64,000 nucleotides of DNA, from NCBI GenBank assembly GCA_934635045.1, contig CAKTZA010000005.1:1-64000 (forward strand), in the 5' to 3' direction. The translations under genes and the position numbers were made by a program. Shown here piece by piece: positions 33,632 through 43,140 of this stretch. This stretch comes from an uncultured Kiritimatiellota bacterium (GTDB lineage: Bacteria; Verrucomicrobiota; Kiritimatiellia; RFP12; UBA1067). Numbering within the stretch: position 1 is the stretch's first letter; every line of letters begins with the position of its first letter. The notes under the pieces are model-generated. The model ran no database searches and was not told the origin of the DNA. It saw only the letters and a program-made list of their open reading frames with translations.

Positions 33632-35119
33632 TCAGAACGCGACGAAGAACGCGGCGGAATGCGTGTCGGGCTTGACGAGCGTCAGACGACCGTCCGCGAA
33701 CGAGACCGCGTGCGGCGTCAGGTCATGGGTGTAGTCCAGCAGCGTGCAGGACGGCCGCGCATCCGCCGGCACGCCCCTGACGTCAAGGGAGATCGTCCGC
33801 GACGGGCCCGCGTAGTCGACCACGAGCAGACCCTTGCGTCCGGCGGCGTTGCGGACGGCGAAGGTCGTCACGCTGCCCTCGGACGCGCTTTCGCAGATCG
33901 TCGCGTAGTCGCGAACGAGGTCGCCGAAGAGCTTGAGCGCATAGAAGACCTTGTACTTCTTCTGGTGCTCGTCCTTGAAGCCCCAGCTGCCCGTGTGGCG
34001 GCAGCCGTAGTAGTAGGCCTGGTCGACCTTCGAGCGCTGAAGGTTCGCCAGCGCCGCGAGGGTGTAGCACGCGCTCTTGATGCCGTTGTGGCTGTTCGGC
34101 CCGTTCCAGATCCGGGCCTTCACGGCCGGGTCGGAGCACCGCTGCATGTCCGCCCAGCTGTAGTCCGAAGAACCGAAGTAGTGCCACTCGTTGATGTGCA
34201 GCTCGCAGTCCGCGAAGCCGAAGGAGTCGCAGAGCGCACGGGCCTGCTCGGCCTCGCGGCTGTACTGCAGGGGGTCTTCCGCATAGCCGTGCCAGGAGAT
34301 GAAGTCCGGCGCGACGCCCGCCGCCCGGCAGGCCGCGAGAAGCGGACGGAACCAGTTCTCCCGGTAGGTCTGGAGCGCCGGGCCGCCGACCTTGATCGAG
34401 TCGCCGAACTCGCCTTTCAGGCGCTTGAGGACGGTCACGAAGAATTCCGTGAACTTCGCCTGAAGCTCGGCCGCCTTCCGCTCCGTCTCCTCCGGGGACA
34501 GGCCCTCCGTCCCCTCCTTCGGCGCCCACATGCTCGTGTAGCCCTCCGGCTCGTTCCAGATCTCCCAGTACCTGAGGCCCCAGTTGAAGCCGTTCGCCCA
34601 GCCCCGGTTGTAGTGGCGCACCGTCGCGGCGAAGATCTCGGCGACCTTGTCGAAGTCGTCCGGCACGAGCGAGTTGAAGTGGACGCGGTCGCCCGAATGC
34701 TCGATGGACGTGCCGAGGCGGTAGAACACCTCCAGTCCGGCCTCCTCGCGCGTCCGCTTCAGCAGGTAGTCCGTCGGCCCGAACCAGTAGTTCGCCGGAT
34801 CCTTCGCGTCGAGGTGCATGAGCGGGAAGATGTGGAAGTAGTCGCACACGCGCTGGTTCGCGTTGATGAGCGCCCAGTCATGCGTGCGCGCGTACTTGAA
34901 GCCCATCGCCTTCACGTCCGCGAGGTCCTGGGCCGTCTGCGAGCAGATGGTCGGCCCGAAGCCCGACGAGTGGAGGGCCGGACGAATCGTCCCCCTCTCG
35001 ACGTCGAAATCGACCGTCAGGCCGGCCTTCGCCGAACCGAACGCACAAGCCGCCGCCGCAATCACGCCCCACGCGCGCGCCACCCACAACCCTGTTCCCA
35101 GTTTCATGCTCGTCTTCAT
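33632..35119 (-). CDS. GH39-like secreted glycosidase
   Basis: A 495-residue protein with a signal peptide (WVARAWGVIAAAACAFGSAKA). The clan-A barrel has the acid/base glutamate in YWEIWNEPEG (E190) and the nucleophile in HINEWHYF (E311), as in GH39 beta-xylosidases and alpha-iduronidases. A small C-terminal beta domain follows (VRGVPADARPSCTLLDYTHD). AAGGAG lies only 3 bases before the chosen ATG. The ATG four codons later (35,107) has better spacing and may be the true start. Substrate unknown: xyloside or uronic-acid-containing glycan. It stands alone between the hexokinase promoter and a broken gene. Confidence 0.8.
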   Translation of the reverse strand: MKTSMKLGTGLWVARAWGVIAAAACAFGSAKAGLTVDFDVERGTIRPALHSSGFGPTICSQTAQDLADVKAMGFKYARTHDWALINANQRVCDYFHIFPLMHLDAKDPANYWFGPTDYLLKRTREEAGLEVFYRLGTSIEHSGDRVHFNSLVPDDFDKVAEIFAATVRHYNRGWANGFNWGLRYWEIWNEPEGYTSMWAPKEGTEGLSPEETERKAAELQAKFTEFFVTVLKRLKGEFGDSIKVGGPALQTYRENWFRPLLAACRAAGVAPDFISWHGYAEDPLQYSREAEQARALCDSFGFADCELHINEWHYFGSSDYSWADMQRCSDPAVKARIWNGPNSHNGIKSACYTLAALANLQRSKVDQAYYYGCRHTGSWGFKDEHQKKYKVFYALKLFGDLVRDYATICESASEGSVTTFAVRNAAGRKGLLVVDYAGPSRTISLDVRGVPADARPSCTLLDYTHDLTPHAVSFADGRLTLVKPDTHSAAFFVAF

Positions 35120-35180
35120 ATTCTCCTTCGGATTGATTCGTTTCATACTCATCTTCTTGTTCGTGTTGTTTTGTCTTGCT

Positions 35181-36165
35181 TCAGTCAGGGAAAGACTTCT
35201 TCGAGACGCACGAGGTCGCGGCCCCGGAATTGGCATCCGTTGCCTCACGTATGAATTCTGAGATTCCATTCCGCACAGACTCGTTCGGAATTCGGAAATA
35301 AACATCGCCACGCCCAATGCGGGACTGCGTGACGAAGCCATAGTAATAATACAGCGATTTGAAGTTCTTCGCCTCAAAGATGTCCTCCATCGGGAAACAG
35401 TCGACCAATGGGAACGTGACCTCTTCGCCCTTGACGAGCTGTTCCATCAACGGGAGGACGCCGGAGACCGTCTCGGCGTGGTGCTGCGCGGCGAGGATCA
35501 TGTTCAGCTTGCCCCAGTCGCTCGCCCGTCATGAAGATGCGGTCGCACGTCGCCTTGAACTGCTTGAACCAGCCCCGGTAGAAGCCCGTGCCGTGCGTAA
35601 TCTCCTTGTAGGGCACCTTCCCCGCCGTCGAGACGATCTCGTTCGTGAAGTTGTCGTACTCGTCCACGATCACGTAGACGCCGTAGCCGAGGCGTTTCGC
35701 CGCCGAGACAATCGCGTCATACTTCGCGTCTGCGCCCACCTTCTCCAGCATGTCCTTCCCGTCGGGGTCTTTCGCCAGCACCTCCGCATGCGCACGAATG
35801 AACGATTCGAGTGTAAGATCAAGGTAGCGGGCGAACTTCTCGCTCCAGCTGTTTCCCTCGCACCGACCGACGAAGGAGAAGTCGAAAGAGAGGACGAAGT
35901 ACCGGCTCGCGTTCGCCGTCGGGCTCTTGCCGATGTCGAGCCCGCCGAAGAGGCGGTCGAAGTTCTCCTTCTCCGCGACGTCGTAGTAGCACCTGAGCGT
36001 CTCGCAGAGGAGCGACTTCCCGAACCGGCGCGGCCGCACGAAGAAGAGGAAGTCCGCGCGCGCCTCCATCTTGCGGATGAACGAGGTCTTGTCGACGTAG
36101 TAGCGGTTCTCCAGGCGAATGCGCTTGAAGTCCTTGACGCCATAGGGTATCTGCTCGGATCTCAT
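35181..36165 (-). pseudogene. Broken AAA-ATPase-like/PD-(D/E)XK-type gene with internal deletion and frameshift
   Basis: The first 217 residues match the AAA-ATPase-like family (YGVKDFKRIRLENRYYVDKT, then FVRPRRFGKSLL as the Walker A region, and VIVDEYDN as Walker B). Reading breaks right after CDRIFMTG near 35,530. The family C-terminal half resumes in another frame at ASDWGKLNMIL and runs to 35,181 (LVDCFPMEDIFEAKNF, FKSLYYYYGFVTQ). The middle, usually well over 100 residues, and the C-terminal nuclease domain are missing. The gene is therefore dead as a full-length product, though a truncated 263-residue protein could still be made. These multicopy genes are of unknown function and behave like mobile or selfish genes. 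Confidence 0.82.
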
Positions 36166-36172
36166 GACGGGT

Positions 36173-36181
36173 AGTATAGCA
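36173..36181 (-). promoter_or_regulatory. Extended -10 promoter, leaderless, before the broken ATPase gene
   Basis: Minus strand TGC-TATACT, with 7 bases between the hexamer and the ATG at 36,165. The surrounding sequence GCTATACTACCCGTCATG nearly repeats the fabH start region. Confidence 0.6.
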
Positions 36182-36193
36182 TATCCGCGGACT

Positions 36194-38674
36194 CTACGTC
36201 CCGCGCGGGCGGACGCGGCGCGTCGCGACGGCCGTGAGCGGATCCTCCGGCCAGTAGTGCCGGGGGTAGCGTCCGCGCATGTCCTTGCGGACGAGCTGGT
36301 AGGCCCCTTTCCAGAAGCCCGCCAAATCCTTCGTGACCTGCACAGGCCGGTGCGCGGGCGAGAGGAGCGTCATCACGACCGGCACCCGGCCGCCCGCGAC
36401 CTTCGGCGTCTCCATGAGCCCGAAGCACTCCTGCAAGCGCACCTCGACCGTCGGCTCGTCACCCTCGTAGCGAATCAGCATGTGCGACCCCGACGGCACC
36501 TCCATGCGCGTCGGCGCAAGGCGGTCGAGCTCGCGGCGGTCGTGTCCCGCCTCGGCCAAGAGGCAGTCGAACACCTTGAAGAGGTCGAGCCGTTCGAGAT
36601 CACGCCACTTCGTCATCCCCGTCAGGAACGGCGTCAGCGCCGCGAGCAGCCGCGCGTCCGTCGGCTCCGGCCACGCGGCATCCGGCAGCGTCCGCGCGAG
36701 AAACGCGAGGCGCGCGCGCAGCTGCACGGCGTCCTTCGTCCAGCACGGCAGGTTCTCGACGCCCTTCTGCCGGATGCCCTCGCGCAACGCCTCGGCGACC
36801 TGCGCCTCGCTCGCGCGCCGCTGCGCCTCCGTCGGCGCCCGCTCGCGCAGCGTCATCGCGCCCAGCCGCCGCCGCACGACGCACTTGACGCGCTCGTTCG
36901 GACGGTCCCAGGCGCAGTACGGCACGTCGACGATCTGCTCCGCGAAGAGGTCTTCGATCTCAGCCTCGGTGATCGGACAGGCCCGGAAGACCTTCGCGTC
37001 GCCCGTGCGGCCGTCGAGTTCACAGCAGACGAGAAACGGCTCGTGCGCAAGCGGATCGTCGTCCGGCAAAAACGCGCCGCGCCCGGACGCCATCTGGAAC
37101 GTGCCGTTGCCCCGGTTCCGGGCGATGCGGTCGGGATACGCCCGCGCCAGCAGCGCGCCCTCGGACGGCTTCGCCCCGCCGGACACCCCGCCGACGCGCA
37201 GCGCCGCCTCGAACCGCTTGGCGAGCTGCGTGACGCGCGGCGTGACCGGCACATAGCGGATGTCCGTCTCGCGGCTCTTCGCGCCCTCCTCCAGGACGGC
37301 CGCGAGCCGACACGCCGTGCGGGCCGCGTCCGTTCCCCGCGCGTACGTCCGCAGCATGTTCGCGAGACGCGGATGCAGCGGCAGGCGCGCCATCGCCCGC
37401 CCCCGCTCCGTCAGCTGCCCGCGCGCGTCGAGCGCGCCCAGCATCTTCAGCAGGCCGACGGCCTGATCCCACGCGCTCGCGGGCGGCGGCGTCAGCCACG
37501 GCAGGCCGTCGCGCCGCAGCGCGCCCCACGCGGCGGACGTCAGGACGAGCGGACAAAGGTCGGCGTCGAGAATCTCCGGCATCATCTTCTGCGGACGCGA
37601 CGCCTCGCCGGCTTCCGTCCAGAGGCGGTAGCAGACGCCCGCCTGCACACGCCCGGCGCGGCCGCGCCGCTGTTCGGCGCGATCCCGCGTGAGCGGCAGC
37701 GTGACGAGGCCCGTCATGCCCGTGCCCGGCGAAAAGCGCGGCACGCGCATGAGCCCCGAGTCGATGACCGTCGTGACGCCCTCGATCGTGAGCGACGTCT
37801 CCGCGATGGACGTCGCGAGAATGACCTTGCGCCGCGCGCTCGGCGCGAAGACGCGATCCTGATCCTCCTTCGGCAGGTTGCCGTAGAGCGGCAGCATCTC
37901 GACCCCACCCGATTCACCCGCTCGCCCGTCCGCCCATTTGGCCATTCGCCCATTCGCCCATTCGATCATTCGATTATTCGCCAATTCGATTATTCTCTTT
38001 ATCTCGCCCTCGCCCGGCAGGAAGCAGAGGATGTCGCCCGTCGTCTCGGCGAGCGCCTTGCCGATCGCCGCCACCATCGACAGGTCGCCGAGGTAGCGCG
38101 TCTCGACCGGGAACATCCGCCCAGACGCCGCGACACGCACGGGCGACGGCGCGCTTTTGTCGGAGGGGTCGGCAAGCCCGGCAAGAACCTCGTCCGCATC
38201 GAGCGTCGCGGACATGACGAGCAGCCGCAAGTCGGGACGCAGCCCCCGCTTCACGTCGAGCGCCAGCGCGAACGCGAGATCGCAGGCGAGCGAGCGTTCA
38301 TGGAACTCGTCGAAGATAACGAGCCCGACGTCCGCGAGTTCGGGGTCGGCGAGGATCCGCTGTGCGAGCAGGCCCTCCGTCACGACTTCGAGGCGCGTCC
38401 GCGCCGACACCTGCCGTTCGAGACGCACCTGGTAGCCGACCGTCTCGCCGACGCGCTCGCCGCGACAACGCGCGATGTACGTCGCGCAGTTCCGCGCGGC
38501 GAGGCGACGCGGCTCCAGCATGACGATTTTCTTGTCGGCGAGCCACGGCTCGTCCAGCAGCGCGGGCGGCACGCACGTCGTCTTGCCGCTGCCGGGCGGC
38601 GCCGTCAGCACGACGTCGCGGTTCGCCCGCAACGCCGCCGCGATCTCGCCCAGTTTCTCCTCGACCGGGAACAT
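36194..38674 (-). CDS. hrpB: ATP-dependent helicase HrpB
   Basis: An 826-residue DExH helicase of the HrpB type, normal length. Walker A is APPGSGKTT (25-33), the DExH box DEFHE (122-126), motif III SATLDADEV (155), and motif VI RRGRAGRVQ. The conserved HrpB C-terminal domain begins beyond about 480. The start is the ATG of MFPVEEKLGEI, 10 bases after the lactonase stop; longer frames upstream lie in the lactonase gene. Odd feature: residues about 229-256 (LANNRMIEWANGRMAKWADG...) are the translation of an 8-bp tandem array. The array lies where other HrpB proteins have a variable linker between FLPGxGEI and the PLYG motif. Confidence 0.93.
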   Translation of the reverse strand: MFPVEEKLGEIAAALRANRDVVLTAPPGSGKTTCVPPALLDEPWLADKKIVMLEPRRLAARNCATYIARCRGERVGETVGYQVRLERQVSARTRLEVVTEGLLAQRILADPELADVGLVIFDEFHERSLACDLAFALALDVKRGLRPDLRLLVMSATLDADEVLAGLADPSDKSAPSPVRVAASGRMFPVETRYLGDLSMVAAIGKALAETTGDILCFLPGEGEIKRIIELANNRMIEWANGRMAKWADGRAGESGGVEMLPLYGNLPKEDQDRVFAPSARRKVILATSIAETSLTIEGVTTVIDSGLMRVPRFSPGTGMTGLVTLPLTRDRAEQRRGRAGRVQAGVCYRLWTEAGEASRPQKMMPEILDADLCPLVLTSAAWGALRRDGLPWLTPPPASAWDQAVGLLKMLGALDARGQLTERGRAMARLPLHPRLANMLRTYARGTDAARTACRLAAVLEEGAKSRETDIRYVPVTPRVTQLAKRFEAALRVGGVSGGAKPSEGALLARAYPDRIARNRGNGTFQMASGRGAFLPDDDPLAHEPFLVCCELDGRTGDAKVFRACPITEAEIEDLFAEQIVDVPYCAWDRPNERVKCVVRRRLGAMTLRERAPTEAQRRASEAQVAEALREGIRQKGVENLPCWTKDAVQLRARLAFLARTLPDAAWPEPTDARLLAALTPFLTGMTKWRDLERLDLFKVFDCLLAEAGHDRRELDRLAPTRMEVPSGSHMLIRYEGDEPTVEVRLQECFGLMETPKVAGGRVPVVMTLLSPAHRPVQVTKDLAGFWKGAYQLVRKDMRGRYPRHYWPEDPLTAVATRRVRPRGT
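37911..37994. repeat. Octanucleotide array inside hrpB, unit NATTCGNN
   Basis: About ten degenerate 8-bp units (CATTCGCC, CATTCGAT, TATTCGCC, AATTCGAT) in coding sequence. Read on the minus strand they give the 8-residue repeat NRMIEWAN-GRMAKWAD. The unit is the same as in the array at 43,640. Confidence 0.9.
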
Positions 38675-38684
38675 CGCGTGCCGC

Positions 38685-39794
38685 CTACTGCCCGTCGCGC
38701 ACCGTGCGGGCGAACGCGAAGCAGAGCGGACGCCAACAGGGGATCGGCGCGCCGACCGGCGCGAGCGTACAGGCGTTGCGGTCGAAGCGGTAGACCTGGA
38801 TCTCGTCGGACATCTTGTGACCGACAACCATGAAACGCTCGCCCGGCATCAGCGCGAAGTCGCGCGGGAACCGGCCCGTCAGCTTCGCGACGTTGCGCCG
38901 CGTCAGACGCCCCGTCGCGGCATCGACCGCATAGAACGCGATTGAGTCGTGTCCGCGGTTCGACGCCATGAGGATCTGCCCGTCAGCCGTCAGCTTGATC
39001 GCCGCCGCCTTCGTCGCGAGCGTCTGCCCGTCCGCCTCCCAGCGGCTGAAGTCCGCCGGCAGCATCGACCACTGGCCGACCTTCACGAAGGTACGTCCGT
39101 CGAACGCATACGACGCGACGCTCGATCCAAGCTCATGCAGGACGAAGAGGAAGCGCCCGTCCTTTGACCAGACGGCATGGCGCGGCCCGTCGCCGCGATT
39201 GCACTTGATCTCCAGCGACGGATCGACCGCCAGCGTCACGGGGTCGAAGAAGCGGATGCGGTCACAGCCGAGATCGATGGCGCCGAGGCGCGAGGCGTCC
39301 GGCGTCAGGAAGGTGAAATGCGCGTAGGCCTTCTTCTGGCGCAGGGCGTTAGGCCCGACGTCGTCATCCGGGAAGACATAGCTTTTCAGGTCCGAGCCGT
39401 CCGCCTTGAGCGAGACGACCGTCGCCGAGAGATAAGCGGCGGCGAAGACGCGCGAGCCGTCCGGCGACAGCGACACGTGACACGGCGTCTCGCACGGGAG
39501 TTCCGCGAGGCGTTCCAGTTCGCCCAGCCGCCCGTCCGCATCGACCGGGAAGCGCACGAGCGTGCCGACCGTCTGCGCCGCGCGCTTCTCGCCAAGGGCG
39601 GTGTAGAGCCAGCGCCCGTCCGGGCTCTGCTGGAAGTAGGTCGTGCCCTGGACGCCCTTGACGGACTGGACGACCTTCGCCGCCCCCGTTTCGGGGTCGC
39701 AGGCGAGGACATGAAGCGCCTGCAAGTCGGGCGAACCCGTGTTGCAGCCGACATAGCAATTGACGATTGTAGCCATAAGCACTGACGTATTCAT
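38685..39794 (-). CDS. Lactonase family beta-propeller protein (6-phosphogluconolactonase-like)
   Basis: A 369-residue seven-bladed propeller of the lactonase family (Pgl type, PF10282): YVGCNTGS at the start, then repeated blades (YFQQSPDGRWLYTA, HVSLSPDGSRVFAA, HAVWSKDGRFLFVLHELGS, ASNRGHDSIAFYAVD, FPRDFALMPGERFMVVG). Members hydrolyse 6-phosphogluconolactone or other lactones in the cytoplasm. There is no signal peptide. The second ATG (MATIVNCYVG, 39,776) is an equally good start. Sits between a GT2 gene (22 bases upstream) and hrpB in one run; no functional link with either is obvious. Confidence 0.82.
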   Translation of the reverse strand: MNTSVLMATIVNCYVGCNTGSPDLQALHVLACDPETGAAKVVQSVKGVQGTTYFQQSPDGRWLYTALGEKRAAQTVGTLVRFPVDADGRLGELERLAELPCETPCHVSLSPDGSRVFAAAYLSATVVSLKADGSDLKSYVFPDDDVGPNALRQKKAYAHFTFLTPDASRLGAIDLGCDRIRFFDPVTLAVDPSLEIKCNRGDGPRHAVWSKDGRFLFVLHELGSSVASYAFDGRTFVKVGQWSMLPADFSRWEADGQTLATKAAAIKLTADGQILMASNRGHDSIAFYAVDAATGRLTRRNVAKLTGRFPRDFALMPGERFMVVGHKMSDEIQVYRFDRNACTLAPVGAPIPCWRPLCFAFARTVRDGQ

Positions 39795-39816
39795 CTTTGC
39801 ACCAACGTAAACCGGA

Positions 39817-41049
39817 CTATCCCCGCGCCTTGTGCGCGCTCGGCGGCGTCTCGCCGTGCGGAATCGGCTTCCAGCGGCGCGTCGGCCGCACGAGCGTGTA
39901 GAGGACGGACGCCGAGAGGACGAGCGAGAACACGGGGAACGTCAGGATCGACGCGACGCGCGGCCGCCGCTTCTGGGGCGAGAGCGCGACCGCCGCCCAC
40001 GCGGTGAACCACCCCATCACGAAGACGAAGAGGAAGACCCCGAAGAAGAAGTGAACCGCCGCCGAGTCGGCCGCGCCGCACGCGAGCCGCACGAAGAGCG
40101 CGAGGAAGTTGAAGAGAAGGATGAACGCGACGGACATCCCCGTCAGGATCGCGAAGAAGCTGTCGAAGAGCCGCAGCGACGGATGCGCGCGCAGCGCCCG
40201 GAGCCACGTCGGGAAATACAGGCGCACGACCTGCCAGCCGCCCGTCGCCCAGCGGCGCAGCTGCCGCCACATGTACGTCACGGTCACGGGTTGCTCATCC
40301 GCGTAGTCCGCCTCCGGCACATAGGCGACACGCCCGCCGCGCAAGTTCGTCTGGACGGTGAACTCGACGTCCTCCACGAGCGTCCGCGTCCGCCAGCCCT
40401 CCGGCCCCAGCGCGGAGAGCAGGAACGCGAAGCCCGTGCCCGTCAGCTTGCCCGACAGGCCGAGGTTCGTGCGCACACGGTTCGAGAGCTCGTTCATCAT
40501 GTCCCAGTAGACCGTGTACCAGCCGGAAATCACGTTCGCGCGCGCGTTGGACGAGCGGCGGCGCCCGGTCACGACCGTCTCGCCGTCCTGCAGCGCATCG
40601 TTCACCGCGTCGAACCAGCCGTCGGAGCAGATGTTGTCCGCATCGAAGACGGCGACCGCGTCGCACGTGCGCTCGGCCCGCAGCTTCCGCAGGCCCCACG
40701 CGAGCACGTCGCCCTTGCCGTGGCTCGGCTCGGTCTTCTCCCAGACGGTCGCGCCCGCCGCGCGCGCCACCTCCGCCGTGCGGTCGGTGCAGTTGTCCGC
40801 GAGGACAATCACCTCGCGGCAGTCCGCCGGATACTTCGAGAGCAGCACGCTCTTCACCGGCAGGCGGATGACAGGCTCCTCGTTGCGCGCGCAGACAAGC
40901 ACGACGAACTTCAGCTTGCGCGCGGCCTTCGGATGCGGCTTCGCCGGCTTGATGAGCCCGACGAGGACGAGGAACGTCGACCAGAGGAAGACGAAGCTCA
41001 GGCCGAGACAGAGGAAATCGCAGATCAGCGAGAACGTCGCATTAGTCAT
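39817..41049 (-). CDS. Membrane-bound family 2 glycosyltransferase
   Basis: A 410-residue glycosyltransferase. An N-terminal membrane segment (about 8-32) is followed by a GT-A domain with LVCARNEE, VFDADN (the DxD-type motif), LVEDVEF and the processive-type motif QLRRWATGG. Three to four membrane helices occupy about 290-390. The layout fits bacterial GT2 enzymes that extend or transfer sugars at the inner membrane. The gene overlaps the acyltransferase gene by 8 bases, and the order fabHFZ-hisD-acyltransferase-GT2 suggests a lipid or glycolipid product. Confidence 0.87.
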   Translation of the reverse strand: MTNATFSLICDFLCLGLSFVFLWSTFLVLVGLIKPAKPHPKAARKLKFVVLVCARNEEPVIRLPVKSVLLSKYPADCREVIVLADNCTDRTAEVARAAGATVWEKTEPSHGKGDVLAWGLRKLRAERTCDAVAVFDADNICSDGWFDAVNDALQDGETVVTGRRRSSNARANVISGWYTVYWDMMNELSNRVRTNLGLSGKLTGTGFAFLLSALGPEGWRTRTLVEDVEFTVQTNLRGGRVAYVPEADYADEQPVTVTYMWRQLRRWATGGWQVVRLYFPTWLRALRAHPSLRLFDSFFAILTGMSVAFILLFNFLALFVRLACGAADSAAVHFFFGVFLFVFVMGWFTAWAAVALSPQKRRPRVASILTFPVFSLVLSASVLYTLVRPTRRWKPIPHGETPPSAHKARG

Positions 41050-41863
41050 CGCGCCACCTCCGGTGCAGCCAGAGATACTGTTCGGGATACTGGCGAATTG
41101 CCGCCTCCAGCCGGTCGTTCAGCAGCTGCGTCGCGGCATTTCGGTCGTCTGTCTTCGAGAGGACGATCGGGTCGCCGGACGCGACGAGGCGGTAGCGGTA
41201 GGGCGCGACACGCACGAAGGAGCCGACGATGATCGGACAGCCCGTCCGCATCGCGAGCCGCGCCGCCGTCGTGTATGTCCGCGCCGGACGCCCGAAGAAC
41301 GTGAGCGGCGCGCCCCGTCCCGCGTGCTGATCCATCAGGATCGTCATCGCCGCGCCGTCGCGCTGCCACTGCTCCAGCACCGCCGGCGTGAAGCCGTGGT
41401 TCTTGTCCACAATCGTGACGGGCCCGCGAAAATGGTGCTTCTTCATCCACTTCGCGACGAGGCGGTTGTTCTGGACGCGCGCAATGGCGATCATCGGCCG
41501 CGCGAACGAGAGGACGTTCGTCGCCGCCTCCCAGACGCCGTGGTGGGACGAGACGAGCAGGATCGGCTGGCCGGGCGAGTCCAGCAGCAGCTTCACGTTC
41601 GCGTCGGACACGCACGACGTGTCGAGGTGTTCGCGGTAGTTCGACTGCGTGACGACCGACGGCACGAACAGCGCCTCGCCAATGTGCCCGGCGAGGTGGC
41701 AGAGGGAGCGCTTCGCGATCCGCCGCGCCTCCTTCGGGTCGTCCGTGATCTTCGCGCGCAGGATGTTGTCGACGGCAATCCGCCGGCGGCGTCCGAGGAA
41801 CGGCCAGACGACGGCCGCCAACGCGCCGCCGATGTCATAGGCATGGCGTTGGAGGAAGGTCAT
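41042..41863 (-). CDS. LpxL/HtrB-like lipid A-type acyltransferase
   Basis: A 273-residue lysophospholipid acyltransferase of the LpxL/HtrB type. The catalytic H-x4-E motif is SHHGVWE (about 105), followed by IARVQNNRLVAKWM, MDQHAGRGAPLTFFG and a C-terminal YPEQYLWLHRRW, all typical. It would add an acyl chain to a lipid A precursor or a related glycolipid at the inner membrane. The start ATG overlaps the hisD stop (ATGA). Neighbouring fabH, fabF and fabZ would supply acyl chains. Confidence 0.88.
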   Translation of the reverse strand: MTFLQRHAYDIGGALAAVVWPFLGRRRRIAVDNILRAKITDDPKEARRIAKRSLCHLAGHIGEALFVPSVVTQSNYREHLDTSCVSDANVKLLLDSPGQPILLVSSHHGVWEAATNVLSFARPMIAIARVQNNRLVAKWMKKHHFRGPVTIVDKNHGFTPAVLEQWQRDGAAMTILMDQHAGRGAPLTFFGRPARTYTTAARLAMRTGCPIIVGSFVRVAPYRYRLVASGDPIVLSKTDDRNAATQLLNDRLEAAIRQYPEQYLWLHRRWRDD

Positions 41864-43140
41864 TCGAAGCGGATGGTCGCGGCGCGGCCGTGCCCGTCCA
41901 GCCCCTCGACGGCGGCGAACGCCTCGATGGTGGCCTTCGTCTGGGCGAGGTCGGCCTGCGTGAAGGCGACGAAGCTGTGGCGGCGGCGGAAGTCGTCCGG
42001 CATCAGCCCGTTGAACATGTTCGCCGCGCCGCCCGTCGGCAGCACGTGCGACGGCCCCGCGACGAAGTCGCCCGCCGATTCGGGCGTCCACGCGCCCGCG
42101 AACACGGCACCGGCGGCGCGCACGCCCTTCATGACCTTCAGCGCGTCCTTCGTCATGATCTCGAAATGCTCCGGCGCAAAGGCGTTCACGACGTCCAGCC
42201 CCTCGGCGACGCTCTTCGCGACGACGATGAGGATGCCGTCCCGGTCGATGACGCGCGCGACGAGCGCGCGACGCGAGAGCGTCTTCGCCTGCGCGAGGAC
42301 TTCCGCGCGGATCTCCTCGGCGAACGCGGCGGACGTGCAGACGCACAGCGACTTCTCGTACCCGGAGCCGTGTTCGGCCTGCGAGAGGAGGTCGGCCGCG
42401 ATCCACCGCTTGTCGACCGAGCCGTCGGTGAGGACGGCGATTTCGCTCGGCCCCGCGACCTGGTCAATCGCGACGTAGCCGTAAACCTGCCGCTTCGCCG
42501 CCGTGACGAAGGCGTTGCCCGGCCCGGCGATCTTCTGCACCTTGCGGCACGTCTTCGTGCCGAACGCCATGAGGCCAATCGCCTGGATGCCGCCGACGCG
42601 GTAGACTTCGGTCGCGCCCGCGAGCTTGAGCGCGAAGAGGAGAACGGGGTTCACGTGGCCGTCCTTCCCCGCCGGCGTGCAGGCGACGATCTCCTTCACG
42701 CCGGCCGCCTTCGCGAGCGTGACCGTCATGACCGCCGTCGAGGCGAGCGGCGCCGTGCCGCCCGGCACGTAGACGCCCACGCGATCCATCGGCGAGAAGA
42801 ACTCGCCGGCCGAACCGCCCTTCGGCGTCTTCATCGACCACGGCTCGCGGAGGGACGCCTTCGAGAACGCGAGGACGCGCCGATGCGCGTCCTTCACGGC
42901 CCGCACGAGCTTCGCGTCAATCCCCTTCTCGGAGACCTTCGCGAGATCGACGCGCAAGTCCTTCGCCGTGCGCGCCTTGAAGCCCTCGAACTTCGCGACG
43001 AGATCCAAGACGGCGCGGTCGCCGCGCGCACGGATGTCGGCGAGCGCGGCGGCGGCGGCCTTCTCGGCCTCTTCGGGGAACGCCGGACGCGCGTTGAACG
43101 CCGCAATCCGCCGGTCGCCCGCCTTGACGATCCGAATCAT
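41860..43140 (-). CDS. hisD: Histidinol dehydrogenase
   Basis: A 426-residue HisD of normal length. Motifs include VPGGTAPLASTAVM, IAGPGNAFVTAAKR, DQVAGPSEIAVL, SQAEHGSGYEKSL (zinc-site region), FAPEHFEIM (catalytic Glu-His) and GPSHVLPTGG. The enzyme makes histidine from histidinol using two NAD. The start is MIRIVKAGD: its ATG overlaps the fabZ stop, and its stop overlaps the next start, both as ATGA. No other his gene is in the window, so the placement in a fatty-acid/lipid operon is unusual. Confidence 0.94.
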   Translation of the reverse strand: MIRIVKAGDRRIAAFNARPAFPEEAEKAAAAALADIRARGDRAVLDLVAKFEGFKARTAKDLRVDLAKVSEKGIDAKLVRAVKDAHRRVLAFSKASLREPWSMKTPKGGSAGEFFSPMDRVGVYVPGGTAPLASTAVMTVTLAKAAGVKEIVACTPAGKDGHVNPVLLFALKLAGATEVYRVGGIQAIGLMAFGTKTCRKVQKIAGPGNAFVTAAKRQVYGYVAIDQVAGPSEIAVLTDGSVDKRWIAADLLSQAEHGSGYEKSLCVCTSAAFAEEIRAEVLAQAKTLSRRALVARVIDRDGILIVVAKSVAEGLDVVNAFAPEHFEIMTKDALKVMKGVRAAGAVFAGAWTPESAGDFVAGPSHVLPTGGAANMFNGLMPDDFRRRHSFVAFTQADLAQTKATIEAFAAVEGLDGHGRAATIRFE

